A stretch of 64,000 bases of DNA, taken from assembly GCA_002946415.1 (NCBI GenBank), contig NJPS01000054.1, forward strand, positions 620,001 through 684,000. Reading direction: 5' to 3'. A program made the position numbers and the translations under genes. Positions 25,358 through 35,665 of this stretch are shown in pieces (position 1 is the stretch's first letter; every line of letters starts with the position of its first letter). The notes below the pieces were generated by a model. That model searched no databases. It was not told the origin of the DNA and was given only the letters and a program-made list of their open reading frames with translations. The DNA comes from Rutstroemia sp. NJR-2017a BVV2 (lineage: Eukaryota; Ascomycota; Leotiomycetes; Helotiales; Rutstroemiaceae).

Positions 25358-26770
25358 CTAATCAGCCTTCTCATGTTTCTCTGATTTCTCTTCCGGTCCA
25401 GAAAAAATGTATGTGGTGATAGGGATTTTCCCCTTCTCTTCAATCAGGCATTCAGAAAATGGAGTCCGTCCCACAAATCGAAGCAAACTTGCGATTTGCT
25501 TTCGGTGAGTCCACCTTGCTATCAAGGCTTGCTTTGGGTACCATGTAATGTGAGCAGAATAGGGTATGGCCCGTATGATCTCTAAGTGCCCTCTCATTCT
25601 GATGTTGGTGTCGAAGAATAAGCGTTTCTTTGCAAAATCTGGAGGAATCACCCAATGCTGATTGTCAACCGCTTCCACGCTTGACATGGAGGGGCCTCGT
25701 GGAATAGAAGAACCGGGAAACCAAATCTTGGTTTCCAATATAATCTGTTTCTCACCGCTATTGCCTTGACCCCTCCACCTTCTACCATTCAATGCAGAGT
25801 TTGCCGGAAGATATGTGTCCGTGAAAACCGCTAGAGTGAACGACTGCCGTGTATCCTTTAGAATCTCTGCCCAAGAATACAGCTTTCCAGAGATTTCAAC
25901 CATGACTGTGCTTCCACTTCCAAATATATAAAGAGCGTGGAGATTACCTTGCAAATCAGTACCTGTATCGTTGAGAATACGGAGGCAGGCATCAATAAGT
26001 TCAGCAAAATCACCACGCCAATCACCACGCCAATCAGCATGTTCGGTATAACATTCCAGAAACCCGATTGTATCTTTGCTCTCAATTGCTCTCAAGACTG
26101 CTTTAGCAAAAGGTAATTTTTACTATGAGAGTGACCTGAGGTAACGCTTTACTGGCGTGGTGAATATCAACTCAATCAATGAAATCCGTCGTGCATTTCC
26201 TGTGCAAGCGGATACTTCGAGCCCGTATATACTGTGAAGAAGCTGCACTTGTCTATCTACTCCTGCGAAAAGCCAACTATGTACCAAGTTTCCCTTAGCG
26301 AACTTATCGGTTCGAAACGAGGTCTAAAGAGCTTTCGATTATCAACGAAAACCCCGCGGGGTCTGAATGATGCACCTCGTTCTTTCCAAGATCTTTCTAT
26401 AGAATCAAAATCCATCGAAATCGAAGAACAATCAGGACTTTCCTGGAGCAGACTAGCTACATGTGGCCTTGTATACCTACGATACTATGTAGTAGGGTTG
26501 CTATCCTTCCTTCCTGTAACCGCAGATGAAGTTGCCTTTAATTTATCATCGGAGGAGGCAGCGGGAACACTCCATATATGAGCACCTGTATCTAGAGGCT
26601 GGGTACTCAAAGGTGGTAAGAGTCGCTGTCGAGTAACGAAAAGAATATTGTATGCAACATAGAACAGCACAGACAAGAACAGCCAGCCAATGGCACACAG
26701 CAGTAACGCGTATACCCGAATAAGCGTATCGTTATACCGATGAGATGCTGCAGCACAACTTCTAGGAGTC
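25358..26770 (-). pseudogene. decayed fungal membrane-protein gene
   Basis: Three consecutive minus-strand segments read like one protein. Segment A (about 26770-26488) has a hydrophobic membrane span (LLLCAIGWLFLSVLFYVAY) and ends at TAG 26487-26485. Segment B continues in the same frame to TAG 26259-26257 and includes SWKERGASFRPRGVFVDN. Segment C, in another frame from about 26318, has NLVHSWLFAG and IYGLEVSACTGNARR, meets tandem TAG-TAA at 26125-26120, then stays open for 250 codons to 25358. No clean splice sites remove the stops. Segment C resembles a conserved fungal family I remember by its LEVSxCTGNARR motif but cannot name. The long terminal frame has no ATG near its start, which also argues for a broken gene. 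Confidence 0.55.
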
Positions 26771-26835
26771 CTAGAAGTAGATCTAAAGATATAGTAGAGA
26801 GTGGTTTAGCAAGAACGATAATCGAGCTGATTACT

Positions 26836-27975
26836 TGTTGGAATTGCGGTTGTGTACCTAAACTCCTTTGTTAGCATGAGGGCGTGAAATAACCGAAAAG
26901 TGGCACGAGAGAAGGGGCCAGCGTCAAGTCGCTATTCGTAAAAGGCATATACTCTCCGGATGTGGTCATGGTACGAACTTGGAGAAGTAATATCAATAAG
27001 ATTGATAGAAAATTGAGCCGATGGTAAAAATAAGCTCCCCTGGAACAAGTAGCCACGCGGGGAAAGGAGACGCTTCGAAATTCAGTCGCAAGATCTGTGA
27101 AAGTTATAACAAAAACAAAATCGCATGGGGTAAACCTGTCATATATCTCACAGAGCTATGCCTCTCGTAAGCATACATATCGGATGTATTCATACGCCCA
27201 TCGTAAATACCGCCCACTCAAAGTGCTAACTCGATATATGGTGGCCAGCAATACCCTGTAGCCCACTGCCTTTTACATGCATGAGGTGCATGTGCATGCA
27301 AACATCACGTCGTGTCGCAGGTTACCAGTGACAAGGATCCTGTCCCTAGAACTTGCCGGTAAATGACGCACATCACTTCGCCATGACGAAGATTTGTATT
27401 TTTTGATAGCTTTAAGACTTCAGCCCATACTGACCTCAACTACAAGTAAAGGCGAGAGGTGTGTGTAGGAAACCAGAAATTTGCCTGACCATTACAATAT
27501 AAAAGCGGACTCTTCCCCTTTCTTACCTGAGTAGCACCTTGCTTGGTATTGAGCTACTTCTCGGTTGAAGAATGAGATTTCTCGGGAGCAAGGTTGATGG
27601 TAAGGATAGTATTGGTCTTGAAATTAGTCGTCTTTATTTCGGATTTGACTACATGCTAGTGGGCAACTCGACGAATCATTCCTATTCTAGAACTAGGTAC
27701 CTTTTGGTTGAGGTATCGGAGCGGTTAGCTATAGCATAGAGGGAGTGGGGCTGTGTGTAGCACACTGGAATGCTTTTATTCGAAGTGAATATCCACGAAG
27801 TGTAGATTATCTGCAAACTTCCTATATACACATCCCCTATTAGAAGGCATTGGCAGCTTACCGACCATGAACTCTTTCCCTAACCCTCCTCTAAACGCCG
27901 TAGTGTACTGACCGCTATAAAATACGTGGAAACAGCGGATAAAAGCCCATATAAAACAAAACTCCATCTCATCCA
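26836..27975. other. intergenic region, no gene seen
   Basis: Only short frames. A 61-codon minus-strand frame (27056-26871) begins with a hydrophobic segment but has no support. The permease gene ends at 27976. Confidence 0.45.
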
Positions 27976-29701
27976 TCACAATCCATCCGAAGCTGGTGGT
28001 CCTTTATAAACTATTCCAAAGTCAGCATCATGCCATTCCTACACCAATCACAGTACAAAACCAACTTACCCTTCCTCGCCCAAACCGCATACCACCCCGC
28101 AGCTAAAACTCCAAATCCCACCAACACCACACTCGCATAATTCATACTCACAACCGTAACCGGCAACGCTGTCGGCATACTAAAAAGCACTACTTCGAAG
28201 CCAATCCACGCCAACGCGACGACATTAACAAGCGGCCCCAGCACCCTCCCGCAGTTCCACCTCGCGCGATTGACTTCGTGGCGCTTGTTCCAGAGGAGGG
28301 AAATGCCGATGGGGATCGCATACGAGATAGCGAGCGCAATCACACCTACGGAAACGAAAGCCGTGAACGCGCTTGTGCTGCCGAGATTGATGAGCCCGAG
28401 GAGCATCTGCACAATAGTGACGAGCAAGAGGGAGTGCACTGGTACAGAGAGGCGTTTATCGATGACGGAAAAGAGGCGCGAGCAGGGGATTGCGCGGTCG
28501 CGGGCAAACGCCCAGGTGCAGCGGGAGGCGGCGACGGTGATGCTGATGGAGCAGAACATGGTGATGGCGAGGACGAGGAAAGTGAGGCCAAGGCCGCCAC
28601 CGGGGGAGCCCATGACCATGTGGAAGATGTAGGGGAGGGCTTGGCCGTTGGGGGAGGCGATGATGGAGTCGAGGGAGGGGAGGGTGGCGCAGATGGGGAG
28701 GATGAAGAAGAGGCCTGCGGTGCCACCTACGGGGACGCAGAGTGACATGGCTTGGGGGACTTGGAGGGAGGGGTGCGCGACTTCTTCGGCCATGGAGGAG
28801 ATCATGCCGATGGCGGAGAAGGTGTATGCGGCGGGGAGGAGCCCGATGAAGAAGGTGAAGCCGCCCCAGCCGGAGAAACTGGTGTCGTAGTGGCCGAGAG
28901 TATAGCTTGCGCTGTGGCGACCTTCTTTTGCGGAGACGGAAAGTGCGATTAGGATGATGAGGATGCTGACGGCTGTCCAGGCGGCGCAGATCGTGTCGAC
29001 CATTGGAAGGAATCGGTTGCCGAAGGTGCAGATGACGAATGTGATGAGACATATGGCGTAGAAAATGAGAAGGAGCTGCCAATCGTTTGCTACAAAGTCA
29101 GGGTGGTACATGGCGACAGTTGCGGAGATCAATGATGCGAAACCGAAATTGACGGATAACGTGATGGTCCAGTTTCCGATGAGCCATATCCAGCCAGTGA
29201 TGAACGAGAGCACGACTTTGTGTCTTCTTGCAACCTAAACGTCATATGTATCAGTGACCGGAAAGAATGTCTCAATATCCAACGCAATAAAGCCATTGTC
29301 CCTTGGAAGAATAGAAGAATACCCACCTGGAAAGACCAATAATAAGGACCTGCCGAAGTTGGGAACCTCGAAGCAAGCTCACTCAATGACAACGCGACAC
29401 ATTCATCCAACACCAACACAACAATCCAACCAACAAAAATCGACAGCTGACCACCTCCATATATCGCACTGATAAGTGGCCCTCCTTCGCCATAAGGAAT
29501 AGCTGCAATAGCCAATGTTTGGAAGAGAAGCGTGAATAGCGATCTATTGCGCTTGAGTTCGGACGTGTAACCTAGAGCTTCGAGGTTATCTGCCTCATTC
29601 AATTCCGGCGGATAGGAATCTGAAGATATTCCTTTCTCCTTCGAAATTGGCTTGGCATCTATCGCCGGCTGATGTTGGCGCGTTTCCGATTCGAGACTCA
29701 T
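27976..29701 (-). CDS. APC-superfamily amino acid/choline-type permease
   Basis: Predicted 524-residue plasma-membrane transporter of the amino acid/choline/GABA group (fungal relatives include Uga4, Hnm1 and Bio5). Exons are 29701-29327, 29234-28070 and 28010-27976; introns have donors GTGGGT and GTAAGT, and the phases close exactly. The tiny last exon gives the ending VYKGPPASDGL, typical of these permeases, instead of the shadow tail read through the intron. The N-terminus is hydrophilic (about 65 residues), then about 12 hydrophobic spans follow, with the family signature near the first (PYGEGGPLISAIYGGG) and SELASRFPTSAGPYYW before intron 1. The substrate cannot be fixed from sequence: GABA, choline and amino acids are all possible. 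No regulatory site is evident. Confidence 0.9.
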
Positions 29702-30755
29702 TGGATAGACGTCTTTCCGTACGGTATGGGGAAAAGAACGTGTAAGTTACGCCAAAAGAAAAGAAGAGACGATCAAGAAGATACCTGATAGGAGCGACAA
29801 ATAGATATATGTATATAATTCTGCACTAGCTCCAAGACAAGAAGAGGGGTTATCCATCCACTCACCTGCACATGCACATGCATATGTAGTGTAGCTGTAT
29901 GCAAATCTTGCAATGTAGGAATCGGTAGGATACACAAACAACGCCCCATGCAACCTCCGCCACAGCTTCCTATCTCCTTACCAAGTGATCGGAACAAGCA
30001 AGGTAACTTGAACCAATAAAGAAACGGTTTCCAGAGCAGTTCAGGAACCATATCCCTATCCCTTCCCAACTCACTTGCCGATATCTTACCCCACAAGATA
30101 ATATGATAAGGTTTTGGGGAGGATTACTTTATGAAATGATTGGAGAGATAACCAAAGCAAGAGGACGGCGGGAGGGAGAGATGAGCGAATGAAAAGTGCA
30201 CGATTGAAAAGCAACTGTTGTTAAGGAAAAGGTATGTATATTTGCAGCGGTGTGTTGCTTCGTTGTTGGATTGATGATCAATTCACTTGAATGACTGACA
30301 ACTGTGCGATGCGACTCTTTTCCCCGATTCTTTCTTGTCTCAGAAACTCGTTGGCATGCCTGTCTGAAGGGGCGCAGAACTTCTGGTAAGCAGGTGCTAC
30401 GAGTAAATGTTCCGTCGTCGTACATGTGCGACTTCTTGATGTGATGTCGGGAAAGTCGAGCTGTTTTTGGTATCGGGGGAAATTTCAAGGTTCGCGGGTT
30501 GCTCCAGAATTAGTGAAGGGGGTCCAAGCGTCGATATGGACATCACAGTGTTATTGAGCGCAGAGATAATATATCTTCGGATATGGTTCTTATTGAGCAC
30601 TGATAAATGCTAGACGCCATCTACAATGCATTCAGTTTTCCTTATTCCATCTATGCCATTTATGCCGACCAGAAATTGAAATGACAGCTTCCACCACGCT
30701 CCCAAAAGTAACTCCAGTATTCCATGCATTGGGCTCGTTATCTTGACCATCATCG
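29702..30755. other. permease promoter and CDC16 3' flank
   Basis: Holds the 5' side of the permease gene and the end region of CDC16, both on the minus strand. Small frames only; a palindromic CATGCACATGCATATG-type run lies near 29870-29886. No further gene is seen. Confidence 0.5.
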
Positions 30756-32846
30756 CTACTCACCGTCGCTCACATCCATCAAGCTATTCGTCTCGCTAAT
30801 CCTTACTCTACCCTTTCCTTTTCCTTTCCTATTACTCCTCCCACTTGTTCCCAAAATCTCATTCTTCCTCGCCGTCAACTCCTTCTCAATGTCCTCCTCC
30901 TCTTCATCAAACACCCTCGTCCCATTAACACCAAATCCAACTGTCTCCTCAAGCGCTTTATTCAGTAATTCCGTTGCAATAGCATCTTGTGGACTTATCG
31001 CCAGGGCTTCATGGAAAACCAATACTGCTTCATAAGTTCGATTCTGCTCCAACAAAACCAAGCCTTTCGCACAAAAAATTGCTGGATCCTTTCCGCCTTG
31101 TCGAAGAACTTCGTCAAACTCCACCAGAGCGGCATCGTATTGATGGAGACGTCGATATGCATGTCCCAGGTTTGCGCGGGTGGCAATCCAGGCTTGCGAG
31201 TCGCTGTCTATCTCTTCCGCAATCTCAAGAGCGCGAGTGAGGACGTTGACGGCGTCTTGTAAACGATCTTGATGGTAGAATACAACACCCATTTCGTTCA
31301 GAAGGAGAGGATCTGTTTTGCAGAGCTCATGTGCGGTTTTGAGAAATTCTTCAGCCAGTGTCATATTATTCAACATGTGATTTTGCATGCCTAGGAAGAG
31401 CTGAGGTAGGTGGGTGCCCATGAAAAGCCGTGCTGCCGTGGAGTACGCTGATATAGCTTGATCGTGCTCCCCTTCCGCTGCGAATGTATGCGCGAACCCT
31501 ATCCATGCTGGGCCGAAATGGGGGTCCATCATACTCGCCTTACTGAAATAACGCCGGGCTTCAGCAACTTTGTTGATCGCCAGGTAGTAGATTCCGACTG
31601 CAAGCCATGTACAAGGCTCTTCTGGATGATTGTCCGCTAAGTCGTGTGCTATCTGCCAAGGCCGTGTTAGCATTGCGTTACTAGAAGATACTTTGGGAGT
31701 CAAGGTAAGTGGTATCCGAATCTGGAATAAACTAGCATATTACAGAGCTTTGGCTTCGCACAGGGGACGGAGCTTATGCTAATGAAAGGCTAGATGTGCG
31801 AGGCAGTGGAGAGCAGGAGGATATTGCTTACTAGGAAAAGAGCATTCTTGAGCTGCAACTCATACAGGCAAGCCAAATGCATTGGGTATATGCTGAAATT
31901 GTATTTGTCGTCCGCTAGAATGGAATTCGTAATAGTTAACGCATCCTTGAACTTGCACTGTGTGAATAGCAGGTCCGCTTTCGAAAGGAGGAGATCAGGA
32001 TTCGTAGCAAGATTATAATGGGTTGATAGTGTTTCTGTAGCTGTCGTGAATGCCGTAGGATTTTTATATTTCGATAATCGGGTGGTGTAGAGCATTTTTG
32101 TGAATTCGGCCGCCTCTTGCGAGGATGAGGTATCGTCTGCAATAGATATTGAATCAAAGTTTAAGGACTCTAGGAATTTCCATTCATCTTCCGGTGACAT
32201 TAAACAATTCTTCATCAGCTGCTCAAAAGCTTCGAAGCACTGAACGTCTATTCGTACAGCATCCATGTAGCATTCTTTCGCTCTGTCGAAGGCATTCTGT
32301 TTTGCGTAGCAAAGTCCCCTCAAATAGCACATTGCTGCTTCAAATCGTATGTTCGCAGCTTCATCCTGCGCTGTCTCCTCCCTCGTCTCTCGATCGTGTC
32401 TGTCGTGCCGGCTGCTCTGTGTGGTTGACCCATTTCGAGTGTGACCTCTCGTGTGTTGCAGTTTCCGTCTCGTGTTGCCCGATATAAGATGTGTTGGGTT
32501 TTTGTCTCCAAGTACGTTTAAGGCCTCTTCAAACCTTGATTGTTTGATCAAGCAATGTCCCGCAAGGTATCTGCAGGAGGGGTTTCGAGCTATTAGGTCT
32601 TGTTTGGAGAGGAAGCTTTGAGCTCGAGTGTAGTTGCCAGTAGAGAAATGGACTTGCGCCAGCCAGAATGCATCTTTATCATTCTCTATATAGGTGTTAG
32701 GCCACAAAGCCGTACATGTTTAAGCAGCATGGTGTGGGCGTGTACATACTTGTTAAGGCTAGCAATTTGTCTCCAATGAATATGGCCGAATCGTATTGGT
32801 GTTTGTTCAGAGCATCCTGCCTCCAATCTCTCAGAAACTTCTCCAT
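30756..32846 (-). CDS. CDC16: anaphase-promoting complex subunit CDC16 (Cut9/APC6)
   Basis: Predicted 615-residue TPR scaffold subunit of the APC/C ubiquitin ligase, which drives mitotic exit in the nucleus. Exons are 32846-32750, 32685-31832 and 31652-30756; donors are GTATGT and GTAAGC, a GCTAACA branch site precedes the last acceptor, and all phases agree. The start MEKFLRDWRQDAL sits in a good context (CAGCCATGG); the upstream extension begins with TTG and is not used. The typical DAFWLAQVHF segment lies near residue 36; TPR motifs fill the rest, including CTWLAVGIYYLA, GPAWIGFAHTFA and LLLNEMGVVFYH. A low-complexity Arg/His/Asp-rich insert sits near residues 100-125, and the tail is acidic then basic. 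Slightly shorter than many fungal CDC16 proteins. Confidence 0.93.
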
Positions 32847-33457
32847 GGCTGTGGCGAGCCAATACACCCATACAGTAATCAAGGACAGGAGGATTTAACA
32901 CAGAGACATGAGAGTAAAAAGCCTGTTTATTGTTCTCGCAAGACGGAAGTCGCGTGGAGGGGTGCCGCGAGGCTGAGGTAAGAATCGCGAGGCTCGAATA
33001 ACTGTTGCGCGCAAAAAATGTAAATACGTCGAAGAAAGCTATCAATGTCCTTTTCGACGGCAGTATTTCTTGAGTAGGCTGGAATATTTGCTTCGACTTT
33101 TTGCTCTAATAGAAGAAATTCTACAGATTACCGAAGGTGTAAAATCGAAATCTGTTGACAGAACAGCTCTTTCCCCTTCGTCTTTTTTGATGTTTACATT
33201 CAACAAGGCGCAGGATGATAAGCGGTAGTTATTTCATAATTTGCATAAATTTCATAAAGTGGCCTCCACTAGCGGCGAATTATGCTGCCAATAAAGCTAC
33301 CGATTAGATTGTTAAGCCTTGTTCGCCTTGTCCATCATCCACCATCCATCACAATCTATCGCCGTCGCAACGCAGAGTCTCGACCACGGCTCTTTCACCT
33401 CCCAACGAGTGCGATTACAGTCAAACCAACATCGGCGCACTTGTTCATTGATTCAAT
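32847..33457. promoter_or_regulatory. divergent promoter of CDC16 and YJU2
   Basis: The start codons of CDC16 (leftward) and YJU2 (rightward) are 611 bp apart with no gene between, so both promoters must fit here. No clear TATA box is visible, as is usual for housekeeping genes. Confidence 0.6.
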
Positions 33458-34264
33458 ATGTCTGAACGAAAAGTTCTTTCCAAATACTACCCACCCGACT
33501 TCGATCCCTCCAAGATCGTTCGTTCGCGCGCTCCAAAACAGGCTGGACCGAAAGTACAAACAGTTCGTTTGATGGCACCATTCCCCATGAAATGTACTGC
33601 CTGCGGAGAATATATCTATAAGGGACGAAAATTCAACGCGCGCAAAGAAACCACCGAAGAGAAGTACCTAGCGATTCCGATTTACAGATTTTACATTAAG
33701 TGCACGAGATGTTCTGGCGAAATCACTTTCAAGACAGATCCAAAGAACATGGACTATCAGTGCGAGCGAGGGGCAAAAAGGAATACAGAACCGTGGCGCA
33801 TGAATGGCGGAGGCGTACAAGAGAGCGACGAGGAGAGATTGGACCGTCTGGAAAGAGAAGAACAAGAGCGGGATGCTATGCAGGAGTTAGAAGACAAAAC
33901 CGCCGAAGCAAAAACCGAAATGGCGGTCGCCGATGCATTGGACGAGATTCGGACAAGAAATGCAAGGAATGAACGTATGGGTAAGGATGGTACTGAGGTT
34001 ACCGTGGTGCGGGAAAATATCGATGCAGAAAGGGAGAGACAGGAAAGAGAAGATGAGGAGGCTGCCCGAAGAGCGTTTATGCGCAGGCAGGAGGCCATGG
34101 AAGAAATTATTGAGGATGAGCCCGACGATGCTGGCGTTGGTCCGGCTCCTATCACCAAAGAGGAGGCATTATCCATGCCACCGCCGAGCTTCAAGAGGGT
34201 CGTGAAGAAGAAAAAGGATCATGCCGCAGCCCTGGGCATTAAGAAGAAGCCGGCCCTTGTCTAG
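33458..34264 (+). CDS. splicing factor YJU2 (CCDC94/Cwf16 family)
   Basis: Predicted 268-residue single-exon protein that joins the Prp19-associated spliceosome and promotes the first catalytic step. The conserved N-terminus is intact: MSERKVLSKYYPPDFDP, then a zinc site made of CTAC (Cys 46 and 49) and CTRC (Cys 82 and 85), with GEYIYKGRKFNARKE and ITFKTDPKNMDY around it. The second half is a long charged helix rich in Glu/Arg, and the C-terminus is Lys-rich (KKKKDHAAALGIKKKP), a likely nuclear signal. Length matches the family. Transcribed divergently from CDC16. Confidence 0.93.
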   Translation: MSERKVLSKYYPPDFDPSKIVRSRAPKQAGPKVQTVRLMAPFPMKCTACGEYIYKGRKFNARKETTEEKYLAIPIYRFYIKCTRCSGEITFKTDPKNMDYQCERGAKRNTEPWRMNGGGVQESDEERLDRLEREEQERDAMQELEDKTAEAKTEMAVADALDEIRTRNARNERMGKDGTEVTVVRENIDAERERQEREDEEAARRAFMRRQEAMEEIIEDEPDDAGVGPAPITKEEALSMPPPSFKRVVKKKKDHAAALGIKKKPALV

Positions 34265-35313
34265 TTAGCTTCCGCTCGATCGATTCAAGTTCACCAGAAG
34301 GCTTCGGGTCGGACGCCTTGTATAATTCTCCTCGTTAGTTTTGATAATACGAAGGCTTTGTAGATGCCGTTGACCTTTTCTGGAATACCATTGGCTGAGG
34401 TCTGACCAAAATAGATGCCGAACCACGGTTCCTCCCGCTATCCGTCCCTTCCATATTTCGTACTATTTCGTACTGCACCTCATTTACTTAACATACGAAG
34501 TAGTGTACTGTAAAAGCTTCTAGAACAACGTGAGTTTCGGCCTTTATATGATCGACATGGCCGTGGTATCATTCATGACAGCATGAGATGCATCCTTCCG
34601 ACATGCAGTTTCTCAGCGCAGCGCATGATGCTATCTATTGAAGAAAAAGTTTAAAGCGTCATTTCATGGTGCAGCGTTGACCCTCAGGGTAGTATTCGAT
34701 CTGATCCGGAACCAGGCATGAATGAACAAGCCAATGGAGATCAGAGGAAGTGCAACGGGCATTCTGTCATCGCCCACGCCGTGCATAAGTTGGGGTTACG
34801 TATCGCATTTTGTTGTACTCGAGTTGTTTGACGTCGGACTTTGGTCGGTGATTCCACTTGTGTTACATCCGACTGCCTGCACCCACCTCTTTCTACACCC
34901 GCCTCTTCGACGTGTCCCAGTCCAGTGCATCTCAATACACCTTCTCGGTGTCGGTGTTAAAGCTCATACCATACTCCATATGAACACTGTGAAACACATT
35001 TTCCACATGGTTCATCCAAGCGTCCTCCATGAAAATATGGATTGGAAGAGTAGAATGGAAACTTGTGTGTCTAACAGTCCCACATTAGTTCGTCCCACAG
35101 TTCGCTCTATCGACCACTAGCGAACATCATACACGATCTCGACGACAGTATGAGGTATTGACGCATGAACCTTGTCGTCGGCACTCACTGGCGGGAGCTT
35201 TGTCATTGTCGGATATTTTCACCGAAAGCTTAGCACGCCACAGCCGTCACAGATCCTTGACGCCAATGCTTAGAAGGACTTATGGAGCCTCTGAGTGGTT
35301 ACTTCCGACCTAG

Positions 35314-35336
35314 CCGCCCTTCCGAACGGAAGGCGG
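35314..35336. promoter_or_regulatory. CCG/CGG inverted repeat upstream of the NRPS-like gene
   Basis: CCGCCCTTCCG pairs with CGGAAGGCGG across AA, with one bulged base. It lies 330 bp before the start codon. Inverted CCG/CGG triplets are the kind of site bound by Zn2Cys6 dimers, so it is a candidate operator; it could equally be a plain hairpin. Confidence 0.35.
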
Positions 35337-35511
35337 TCCTTATGCTATCGGTGAAGTCAAGCTTCATGTAGGGTTTAGGGATCGATATTGGTTCTTCCCT
35401 CCAATTGTCGTCATCAAGCTTGATGCTTCAATCTTCTACAATTATGGGTAGAACAATTTTTAGCGGAGTCGAGAGATCCGCAACGCTTCCAGAAAGTTGA
35501 TTCCTCATGAA

Positions 35512-35518
35512 TATATAA
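35512..35518 (+). promoter_or_regulatory. TATA element of the NRPS-like gene
   Basis: TATATAA lies 148-154 bp before the start codon and is followed by a CT-rich stretch, the usual arrangement around fungal transcription starts. Confidence 0.5.
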
Positions 35519-35665
35519 CTCCTTCAAGCTCTCTTAATGGTGTCTCTTTTCAATCATCTCAAAAGTTCATACAATCATACATCAGCTACTTTCCTATCTT
35601 AATCGACACAATCTACATATTAATAAACACCTAAAGACATACTGCAACATCACAACCAAACAGCT

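Larger units (their letters stand above)
34265..35665. other. intergenic region with the NRPS-like promoter
   Basis: No gene. It includes the YJU2 3' flank, a hairpin near 35314-35336 and a TATA element at 35512-35518 serving the next gene. A 132-codon frame at 34722-35120 has no support. Confidence 0.5.

Noticed and set aside
28278..28745. 155-codon plus-strand Glu/Asp/Gly-rich frame
   Set aside because: Lies antisense inside the permease gene; its composition mirrors the GC-rich permease codons.
33757..34194. 145-codon minus-strand Ser-rich frame
   Set aside because: Antisense shadow of the charged helix of YJU2.
35376..35386. Telomere-like TTTAGGG word (also near 15784)
   Set aside because: Single copies, not tandem arrays.
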